From contig CM037864.1 of assembly GCA_021292105.1 (NCBI GenBank), forward strand, positions 7,368,635 through 7,432,634: a stretch of 64,000 bases of DNA, given 5' to 3'. The DNA is from Anadara kagoshimensis (taxonomy: Eukaryota > Mollusca > Bivalvia > Arcoida > Arcidae). Every line of letters starts with the position of its first letter. The first letter of the stretch is position 1. Below are positions 24,301-36,300 of this stretch, piece by piece. Position numbers and translations under genes: made by a program. Under the pieces are notes generated by a model that was given only the letters and a program-made list of their open reading frames with translations, had not been told where the DNA came from and did no database searches.

Positions 24301-27300
24301 ACCCACTTTCCCCAATAACTTAAATGTTTGTGATACTATTCCAGTGCCCGCATTTTTAAAATAATCAATCTCAAAGTTCAGCTAGTTTAGGTCAATTTTT
24401 GAGATAAAATTGACTTCAAATATATGAAAAATGTAAAATCATACAGTTTTGACTTGAAAAAGATAAGGATGACCATCAAAGTTCCAAATAAAAACAAATA
24501 TTGAAGATCACTATCATAAATAGCATATTCTAGTGGCATATTTGATATGCACCTAAAATTGACTGAAATTCCAGAGATTGGCCTCTTAGTGGTTCGTTAC
24601 CATGGAGACGACAATTTAAAATTTTGCATGGGCCTTTTCATTTTGATTTTTTATGTGTATTCAACAATTATGTGCAATATCATCAAAATCTGAGACATGT
24701 GATTTCCAAAATATAGCCAAATCGTCTGGTCCTTACAGAGAATGACTCTTAATGTAGGTTATAAAAAGTTAGGTTACTTGACTTAAAAAATACCAATATT
24801 ATCGGGTCAGATCTGCCATATCATGATATGTATGTATTATGAAATTGTATTGTGATATACAGGTATACCGATAATACCATGCATCTCTAATTTAAGAATG
24901 TTACTCTTAATAATCCTTTCCAATATTTAACATCAAAGATTGTTACCCTTAAAATACTCTTCTAATTATTACGTATTTTAACATGACCTGAGTTTTCCTT
25001 CATATGAAACATGAAGAGAGCGAATGTTGGTATAACAAACGATATACCCATTACTGTTCCGTTTTAATGACGTACTCCCTTGCTTATCTATGACATGATG
25101 CTATGTTCCACGAACAATAGTTGTGACGTAACTTTCATTCATAAAATCATTTATTTCAATGACGGTAAATCTCAACTGCCGAATTGTTTCAATGAACCTT
25201 TTTGCAAATAGATAGTAAAATGTACTTCCAAAGAAAGAGTTCGCAATTTACCCATGGTATATCATCGATGATCGAATAATACACTGGCTGTCGTTAATAT
25301 GGGGTGAATATATCACTCGGTGGCAAAGCCACCTTGTGATATATTCTTCTGCATGTGAACTTCGGCCCCTGTATTATTCAACAATATACCATGGGTTAAT
25401 GCTGATTATTTCTTAAACATTTATAACATTTTGCTCTTGTGTTGTGATAAAGATGGTTATTAAATATATCTTCATCAATTTTTCTTTGTTTTATTGTTTA
25501 ATTTCAGGCAAAACCAGAATTATTAAGAGTAGATTTTGTACTAAAACAGTTAACAAATAAACTGAAGACTCTGGACAGTAACAGATGCTATCTTGTAGAC
25601 TTCATGCCTAATCTCAAGTTTATACTTATGTCCAATTTATTCATCAAAGAATGTAACAATGAACTTAGGAATTTTGAAACAATGGTAAGTAATAACAAGA
25701 CAATTTTTTTGTTTTTTGATGGTGGCATAAACAGTGCTCATTCTATAAGGGGTAATGATCATTGATTCCTTATCAGGGATAAAGATTAGCAGAGGCCCAG
25801 TAGCCCATGGCTAGGGATGTCACAATATATTGGTAGACCGATATATCGATCGATGGGCTACTCCCGACAATAATCGATATCGATTTTTCAAATATCGATA
25901 GGTAACTAGAAAATCCAAAACTTCAGAAAAAACAATTAAAAGATCAATTAAACAAAACAATGCCTTACTTGTTTTTCTTTATATTTATTCAAACGAACTC
26001 CATTGTCATAACATGTGCATTTGTACAGGTAAGTACGTCATCAATTCTTGGGCACCTCTGAAATGATGCGAAATCCTTCAGATGCTTGTGCACAGTGGGA
26101 AGTACTCCAAGCATGTGCATGATTAAGATCTGCTTCAGTCTTTTAAGCCTCTAGCTTACGTTGTTAAGCACGGTAATTCGAAAATGCTTCATACGACATG
26201 ATTTTAGGGAGTTAGATACGATGTATCAAGACTTTTCACCACATAGATTATTTTTCCGATATGTATCGATAGTTATGGGCATGAAAAGACCGATAATCGA
26301 TATGGAATTTCAGTGGCGATAGCCAGCCCTACCCATGGCTACTAAAAATCAGACTTGATCCCTTAATGTTTACACATTTTAGTTATTTATTTTTATTACG
26401 ACTACTTAGGTCAAGGTTCGGGAAAACATTAAATGTTGGGGACAGGGGGTCTTTTGCTCTCAAGAGACAGTTCTAGTAATTTTTATGTCAGCAGTACCAG
26501 GCAAAAGGATAATGATTTACTGTATGTTAAAGTTAGTTTTAAAACAAAGCTAAGCTGTATGATGATTAAATGAGCCAGCCATAACTTACTTACCAGTACT
26601 TACTTATTTTCTTCATCCAACTGATAAGTGTCTTCCATTTGTCATTGTCCTTTTTTCCTGTATCTCTACTTGGATGGTTCTCCAGGTGGTTGCCATATGT
26701 TGAGCTTGCCCACAGGTGCATCCACGCTTCTGTAACTCTACTTGGATGCTTCTCTTCCAGGTGGTACATGTTCTGCCAGGCTTTCTATTTCCAGGTGGTA
26801 CATGGTCTACCAGGCTTTCTATTTCCAGGTGGTACATGTTCTGCCAGGCTTTCTATTTCCACGTGGTATGTTGTCTGCCAGGCTTTCTATTTCCAGGTGG
26901 TACGTTGTCTGCCAGGCTTTCTATTTCCAGGTGGCACGTGGTCTGCCAGGCTTTCTATTTCCAGGTGGCATTCAGTCTGCCTGGCTTTCTATTTCCAGGT
27001 GGTATGTTGTCTGCCAGGCTTTCTATTTACAGGTGGTACGTGGTCTGCCAGGCTTTCTATTTCCATATGGTACATTGTCTGCACGGCTTTCTATTTCCAG
27101 GTGGTACGTTGTCTGCCAGGCTTTCTATTTCCAGGTGGTACATGGTCTACCAGGCTTTCTATTTCCAGGTGGTACGTGGTCTGCCAGGCTTTCTATTTCC
27201 AGGTGGTACATGGTCTGTTAGGCTTTCTATTTCCAGGTGGTACATGTTCTGCCAGGCTTTCTATTTCTAGGTGGTACATGGTCTACCAGGCTTTCTATTT

Positions 27301-30300
27301 CCAGGTGGTACATGGTCTACCAGGCTTTCTATTTCCAGGTGGTACATGGTCTGCCAGGCTTTCTATTTCCAGGTGGTACGTTGTCTGCCAGGCTTTCTAT
27401 TTCCAGGTGGTACATTGTCTGCCAGGCTTTCTATTTCCAGGTGGTACATTGTCTGCCAGGCTTTCTATTTCCAGGTGGTACATGGTCTACCAGGCTTCCT
27501 ATTTCCAGGTGGTACATGGTCTACCAGGCTTTCTATTTCCAGGTGGTACGTTGTCTGCCAGGCTTTCTATTTCCAGGTGGTACATGGTCTACCAGGCTTT
27601 CTATTTCCAGGTGGTACATGGTCTGCCAGGCTTTCTATTTCCAGGTGGTACGTTGTCTGCCAGGCTTTCTATTTCCAGGTGGTACATTGTCTGCCAGGCT
27701 TTCTATTTCCAGGTGGTACGTTGTCTGCCCGACTTTCTATTTCCAGGTGGTACATGGTCTACCAGGCTTTCTATTTCCAGGTGGTACGTGGTCTACCAGA
27801 CTCTATTTCCAGGTGGTACGTGGTCTACCAGACTCTATTTCCAGGTAGTACGTGGTCTGCCAGGCTTTCTATTTCCAGGTGGTACGTTGTCTGCCAGGCT
27901 TTCTATTTCCAGGTGGTACGTGGTCTGCCAGGCTTTCTATTTCCAGGTGGTACGTTGTCTGCCAGGCTTTCTATTTCCAGGTGGTACGTGGTCTGCCAGG
28001 CTTTCTATTTCCAGGTTGTACGTTGTCTGCCAGGCTTTCTATTTCCAGGTGGTACATGGTCTGCCAGGCTTTCTATTTCCAGGTGGTACGTTGTCTGCCA
28101 GGCTTTCTATTTCCAGTGGTACGTGGTCTACCATTTTTATTTCTAAATGCCAATTGCTTGGTTGAGACTTGAGAGAACAGTAATTACCTATTTTATGTGT
28201 GTATACAGTGTGATTATTATTTACATTGTAGTATCCAGTGTCATTTGCCATACATCTGTCCATACCACCAGATAAATATGAGAAAAAGAAAAAGGCAGCA
28301 CAGTGTGCTCAAGCACAACCAGATAAACCCAAACAAAATGAAGGAACAAAACAATCAGATGAAGCTGATACATCAAGGACCAGTGTAAGTACATGTGTAT
28401 ATCTAGATACCAAACAATCAGATGAAGCTGATACATGAAGGACCAGTGTAAGTACATGTGTATATCTAGATACCAAACAATCAGATGAGGCTGATACATC
28501 AAGGACCAGTGTAAGTACATGTGTAACAACAAAACAATCAGATGAGGCTGATACATCAAGGACCAGCGTAAGTACATGTGTATATCTAGATACCAAACAA
28601 TCAGATGAGGCTGATACATCAAGGACCAGTGTAAGTACATGTGTATATCTAGATACCAAACAACAAAACAATCAGATGAGGCTGATACATCAAGGACCAG
28701 TGTAAGTACATGTGTATATCTAGATACCAAACATTCAGATGAGGCTGATACGTCAAGGACCAGTGTAAGTACATGTGTATATCTAGATACCAAACAACAA
28801 AACAATCAGATGAGGCTGATACATCAAGGACCAGTGTAAGTACATGTGTATATCTAGATACCAAACAACAAAACAATCAGATGAGGCTGATACATCAAGG
28901 ACCAGCGTAAGTACATGTGTATATCTAGATACCAAACAATCAGATGAGGCTGATACATCAAGGGCCAGTGTAAGTACATGTGTATATCTAGATACCAAAC
29001 AACAAAACAATCAGATGAGGCTGATACATCAAGGACCAGTGTAAGTACATGTGTATATCTAAATACCAAACAACAAAACAATCAGATGAGGCCGATACAT
29101 CAAGGACCAGTGTAAGTACATGTGTATATCTAGATAACAAACAAAACAATCAGATGAGGCTGATACATCAAGGACCAGCGTAAGTACATGTGTATATCTA
29201 GATACCAAACAACAAAACAATCAGATGAGGCTGATACATCAAGGACCAGTGTAAGTACATGTGTATATCTAAATACCAAACAACAAAACAATCAGATGAG
29301 GCTGATACATCAAGGACCAGTGTAAGTACATGTGTATATCTAAATACCAAACAACAAAACAATCAGATGAGGCCGATACATCAAGGACCAGTGTAAGTAC
29401 ATGTGTATATCTAAATACCAAACAACAAAACAATCAGATGAGGCTGATACATCAAGGACCAGTGTAAGTACATGTGTATATCTAAATACCAAACAACAAA
29501 ACAATCAGATGAGGCTGATACATCAAGGACCAGTGTAAGTACATGTGTATATCTAAATACCAAACAACAAAACAATCAGATGAGGCTGATACATCAAGGA
29601 CCAGTGTAAGTACATGTGTATATCTAGATACCAAACAATTAGATGAGGCTGATACATCAAGGACCAGCGTAAGTACATGTGTATATCTAGATACCAAACA
29701 ATTAGATGAGGCTGATACATCAAGGACCAATGTAAGTACATGTGTATATCTAGATACCAAACAACAAAACAATCAGATGAGGCTGATACATCAAGGACCA
29801 GCGTAAGTACATGTGTATATCTAGATACCAAACAACAAAACAATCAGATGAGGCTGATACATCAAGGACCAGTGTAAGTACATCTGTATATCTAGATACC
29901 AAACAATCAGATGAGGCTGATACATCAAGGACAAGCGTAAGTACATGTGTATATCTAGATACCAAACAATCAGATGAGGCTGATACATCAAGGACCAGTG
30001 TAAGTACATGTGTATATCTAGATACCAAACAATCAGATGAGGCTGATACATCAAGGACCAGTGTAAGTACATGTGTATATCTAGATACCAAACAATCAGA
30101 TGAGGCTGATACATCAAGGACCAGTGTAAGTACATGTGTAACAACAAAACAATCAGATGAGGCTGATACATCAAGGACCAGCGTAAGTACATGTGTATAT
30201 CTAGATACCAAACAATCAGATGAGGCTGATACATCAAGGACCAGTGTAAGTACATGTGTATATCTAGATACCAAACAACAAAACAATCAGATGAGGCTGA

Positions 30301-33300
30301 TACATCAAGGACCAGTGTAAGTACATGTGTATATCTAGATACCAAACATTCAGATGAGGCTGATACGTCAAGGACCAGTGTAAGTACATGTGTATATCTA
30401 GATACCAAACAACAAAACAATCAGATGAGGCTGATACATCAAGGACCAGTGTAAGTACATGTGTATATCTAGATACCAAACAACAAAACAATCAGATGAG
30501 GCTGATACATCAAGGACCAGCGTAAGTACATGTGTATATCTAGATACCAAACAATCAGATGAGGCTGATACATCAAGGGCCAGTGTAAGTACATGTGTAT
30601 ATCTAGATACCAAACAACAAAACAATCAGATGAGGCTGATACATCAAGGACCAGTGTAAGTACATCTGTATATCTAGATACCAAACAATCAGATGAGGCT
30701 GATACATCAAGGACAAGCGTAAGTACATGTGTATATCTAGATACCAAACAATCAGATGAGGCTGATACATCAAGGACCAGTGTAAGTACATGTGTATATC
30801 TAGATACCAAACAATCAGATGAGGCTGATACATCAAGGACCAGTGTAAGTACATGTGTATATCTAGATACCAAACAATCAGATGAGGCTGATACATCAAG
30901 GACCAGCGTAAGTACATGTGTATATCTAGATACCAAACAATCAGATGAGGCTGATACATCAAGGACCAGTGTAAGTACATGTGTATATCTAGATACCAAA
31001 CAATCAGATGAGGCTGATACATCAAGGACCAGTGTAAGTACATGTGTATATCTAGATACCAAACAATCAGATGAGGCTGATACATCAAGGACCAGTGTAA
31101 GTACATGTGTATATCTAGATACCAAACAATCAGATGAGGCTGATACATCAAGGACCAGCGTAAGTACATGTGTATATCTAGATACCAAACAACAAAACAA
31201 TCAGATGAGGCTGATACATCAAGGACCAGCGTAAGTACATGTGTATATCTAGATACCAAACCTTGGTTTTAAATATATCCAGCGATCTTGTTACATTCAG
31301 GGCTCTCGCTGGGTTGTTTTTGGGGTGGATATTCTGTCCCATTCACAATCCAAAAACTTTGCCAATTTTCACAATTTTGGAAATTTCAGAATTAAAAACA
31401 ATTTTCCAAAGTTTGGAAATTTTTAGCTTTTAAAACTACATTAGGAGTTTTCTATCACTTTTTCTTTTTCACAATTTTGGCTATTATAATGGTGTTTTTC
31501 ACAATTGAAAGGGTCTCAGTCCCATTCAAAAGAGGGTGAGAGACATCCCTCCATTTTTTTTAAAACCACCCTCTTTCTTCAAGATTAGGAGATCTGAAAT
31601 AAAACAAATAACATTGTGACATGCTGGAAATAGATTAACATCTAGTGTATCATGGTTGTTTTGAGAATTTTAGTGGTTAAATTGAGAAATTTATCCAAGC
31701 TCTAAATCAGAGACATGAAATAATACTATAAATTTGTCTACCTCTGCTTGTTATTGCGCAATTGGATGTATGCAAATATTTTGAATTGTACTTTTGGGCT
31801 TGAGGCCTTGTATACTTTTGTAATAAAGATATATATATTGATAAATTTTGGTAATTTTTTCCTCAGGGGAAATGAAATCTACATTTTAGATTTCTAGTTC
31901 TCATCTGAATAAGATAAACCCACAACCCTTCACTTGTGGAAATAATACTGTGTCATCCCAGTGTAACAGTGACTTACAGTGTTAATTCTAGAGCGGGCCT
32001 TGGAACTATTAAACCTTTATATTGGCAAATAATTCCATTGTTAATGTCTCAGTGGGCTGTATTTAACATTATTTGAATGCAAAAATATTGATGTTATGGT
32101 GTTTTAGAGGAAAAATTTTGAAAATGACCCTTTCTGAAAAATCCTAGATTGAACACTGCCATCTTATTGACAGGTGCTTGCATCACATTTATATACATCG
32201 ACATAATTTGGGTTTAACTTTCTGTTTCTTCAGAAACGGTTCACATTACATCACAACAGCCTAAAGCACTTTTTGGACTATTACTCTAAGCATGACAAGT
32301 TGGTTACACTGGACGTATCAAGTGGAGACACAGAATTGATATGGGAGAGAATATGTGAATTATTTGATGATGTGAATCTAACCCATGAAAGACCTGTCAA
32401 CACCATTGTCTTATTTGTATTTGGTAAGTATACCAATTAAAAACAAACATACTAATCCGTGTAGGAATCACAATCAAAGTAAATACTTCGAAACTGACAA
32501 GTTAGGCTAAACACATGAAAATCCACCAGAGAAGTGAATTCTTGTACTCTGGAAGGGTAAGACTGTAAGCACCTCCTGTTTAGCTAGCTACACCTGCCAT
32601 GTGTGTAATCAAAATGGAGTGAATAGGAACAAAAGCTTACATGAAGGTGAAATAAAGTTTTTAATATTACAACATACTCTAATCCATTTTATTATCTCCC
32701 ATCTTTTGAAGAAAAAACCACTGTGGTAGATCAATTGGTAGAGTGCTCGCTATGAGGGATACTGTTGGTTTGAACCCTTGCAGGGTCTGACCAAGAGTTG
32801 TAAATAGGTAGTGACTGATGGCAGGCATGGCACATTAAAAACCCTCCCTGCACATTGCTCTGAGCCCACTGCAAAGGTAAAAATTTCGGACACATCACCT
32901 ATAGCTGGTGATGTCTCAATATAAGTGAAATATTCTTATATTGAGACATAAAACTCCATTCAGTCAATCAATTCTTTCAAAGAAAAAGGAGAATATTAAA
33001 TTTGAACTTTTGTCCATTCTTGTCTAGAGTAATTTTCTAAAACTATGAAGCACTATTTTACTAAATTAGGTGCAAAACATCAACATTGGTAAGAGATGTG
33101 CATATCTTTAACTGTAGTTGGTTTGCAGATTTTTAAAAATCTCTTTTGTAGTTTGTCATTGGAACTATCACTATGTTTCATTTAAAAAAACTTAAATTAA
33201 CAAACCATTAGTGTCAGGATAATATTTTCTTAATACTCAACTGATAATGACAAGATAGGCCAATTTGGCTCAGTGACTAAGTTATGGGGTAGTCAGTGGT

Positions 33301-36300
33301 GCAAGAGCTTATTTTAGATTGATTACAGCATTTGACATGATATGGCTTGATTGTACCGGTAACTTCTGGACATTTTATTCCCACACAGGAGGTTCTGTTT
33401 TCTGTCAGACCTACAAATAATCATTTGTATGTATTTGTTTTACAGATGAGAATGAACTTGAGAAAATGAATATTGGCAGATTTCAGATCCAGGTGGTATC
33501 TTTATGTGACATTGTAAATGATGAGAAAGATGAACCTGTAAGTTACAAAGCTTTTAGAGTTACTTGTACATCTATTAAGTTACACATAGTTTTTACAGTT
33601 ATACTTATTTTAGATGAGAAAGATGAACCAATAAGTTACATCTTAAATTACATGTAGTATATAGCTACACTTGTCTTAACCTAACACAGCATTGATACAG
33701 ATCTGTAAAACTCCTGAAATTTGAAAAATGCCTGGAAAAAGTTATTGAATTTTTTAACTAAATCATTAAAAAATTATGAAATTTTAACTCATGTATGTAT
33801 ACAGTATATGAAATTTACAAAATATAATGTATGTTTCCTGTCATCATTATCAGATTTTTTTTGTTGCACAAAGATCCAGATTCATGGAATTTTATCATTT
33901 TCCTAAAAAGACAGAGAATATTTTTTTTCTGGAATATTCAACAGATGAATAATTTATTTTAATTTTATGAATTAAATTTCTAGATTATACAATATAGTAT
34001 AAAGTTGTAAGTACAATGATATATCACTTGATCTTACCCAGTTTCACAGTCATAACTTAACTAATATGTTCCATAGCTAGTTCAAGTAACTTAGCTGCAT
34101 TTATGATTTATACAAGTTTTACATTTTATAATTTGCCTTTTATAGCTTGCCTACATGAAGTACAGTAGATGTTACGTTATAGTTTTGGAATTAGCTTGAA
34201 CATGGCCATCAGATTTAGCTTTCAATTTATGTAGTTGTGCAGACGGAAATATGCTGTTCTTCTAAATGTGTTCTGATGTACAGTAAAACTTCTTTATAAA
34301 AGTGTCCCTATATATTGTTATTCTATTTAATTTGAGGTAAATTTGAGTTAAGAAAAGATTGTGAAACTGGATAGTGATGTTTTAACTACTGACCAAAGTC
34401 TGGACAACTGACCAACACGCATGTGGAATGGGTTTTTTTAATACAGGAACCATAGAACTAAATCATAGGGTTCCGGATGTCTGAGCATGTGGCGCTGTTC
34501 TTCTGGCGAAACATGACAACACTTGCTCACAAAAATCACGCCATTGTTGTTTATATATAATATGACATTATACATATATTTACACTTTGTTTTATTATCA
34601 ATTTTATACATGTATATTGATTTTTTCTTGCACTTTCATCTATAATATTAATATTACTTAATATTTGTGATTGAGGCTAAAAAAATGCAAAACACTGCAA
34701 TACAGAAGAAATATGAAACTAATTTCTTATTGTGGCAACAGGTCTTCTCTATCAGTAACTAAATAAAAATACTTACAACAATATTCTCATTAACTGATTT
34801 AAGAAATCTAACACTTATTTTATATATTGATTAATTTTTTTCTTTATTGTGCACCCTCTATCATTTAATATTCATTTTGGATCAAAATTGGTTTTTCATA
34901 TATGGGACTAAAAATCAAGACTACCAGTAATCCAAAATTTCAAGATATCCAGAACTTTTTTTACCTTTCAAAAACAAAATTGCTTATAATTTTTAGTCCA
35001 TTTTGCAAAAATTTGAGAGATTCAGTTTCCATAAATTTGTGATATTCAATTTCCATTAGTTTGAGATAATAATTTTTTTTTTTAAATTCTAGAAATACAT
35101 GTTATAATTTCCAGAAATTTGGGATATTGAAGTTTGTAAATAATTAATTTCTATTGTACATACTTTGAAGTACAGACATATGATGATGTTTCATTGGTTT
35201 GCAAAATGATATACTGTATAGTTGCTATTATTTACTGGGGATTTAATTTCGCTACATTCGCAGTTTGACTTAATAGCACCAAATTAAATACCAAGTGAAC
35301 ATTTTCATCCATAAGTGGATAGCATAGAGTAGAAATTTCTACTTTGCTTATAACTGGTGACATCTTGATATGATATCTTTCTTTGTTCCTGTAGGTGAAG
35401 CTGCTGCAGTCTCTATGCAAATATATTGATAAATGCCATCCGACCCAGAAAGCATTCGCTGTGAACCTAGCTGGTACTTCAATCACCAGTGATATAGTAT
35501 GTGAGGTTAGTATGTCTTAACCAGGGGTTCAAAATTATGTTTTGTAATAGAAAGTCCAGGACCTTTTGCCTTTATTTTGGGCAGGCCCTATATAAAATTT
35601 TGAACGTCTAGTATCACCATGGAAAGGTGCATGTAAAATTATGTAATCATATAGAAAAAGCAATATTATACTGGTAAAAACAGCAGATCCATCAGTCATT
35701 TACCTTTTAAATATCAAAGGATGCAATGTAAAATCAGTAGGTCCAGAAACCTCTGACCTGGAGAATTAACTCATCATTATAAAGATCTTGTCATATTGTT
35801 TTATCCAGCCTTTTATTAACTTACCCATACAAAATACTGATACAGAAAAGCCAGGTTTCCATAAATTTATAATTATTTGTAGCCAAATTTCCAAAATTTG
35901 CTAAAATATACTTATAGTCCTTTTTAAAGTATTTTTAACAATTTGCTAAAATAGATTCCTTTTTGGAAGAATTTATCAGAAATGTAGAAGCTCAATGACG
36001 ATTTTAGCTACCAGGAATGAAAAAATAGTGAAATTGATGCCTGATTTGATGAATTTTTTTGCCCGCTTAAGTCCATGGCTTAGGAAGTGTATAAACATTA
36101 AACTTTTCTGTCAAAGTGCTTTTATGGACTTGAGTTTCATGTTGGGATTTCTCATAATAATTTGGCGAAATGATGAAAAACCTTTTTATAAAACATTATA
36201 ACATAACTCTGATATTTTCATTGATATCATAGGAAAAGAAGAAGAACATCATGTTTTATGATATAGGAAAGACCTTACTGGAGTCGCATCTTATACAGTT

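Noticed and set aside
26639-28165. A 508-codon open frame over the 34-bp array, looking like a repetitive protein
   Set aside because: The 34-bp unit has no stop in any sense frame and 34 is not a multiple of three, so all three frames are open by composition. It lies in an intron just before a well-supported exon.
28221-31259. Many overlapping open frames on both strands with 21-residue repeats (TKQSDEADTSRTS... and SRYTHVLTLVLDVSASSD)
   Set aside because: They are translations of the 63-bp array. The 71-bp units shift the frame and the array contains a splice donor in each copy, so no continuous repeat protein is encoded.
28340-31260. CRISPR-like regular array
   Set aside because: Units are contiguous with no unique spacers, there are no cas genes, and the DNA is animal nuclear.
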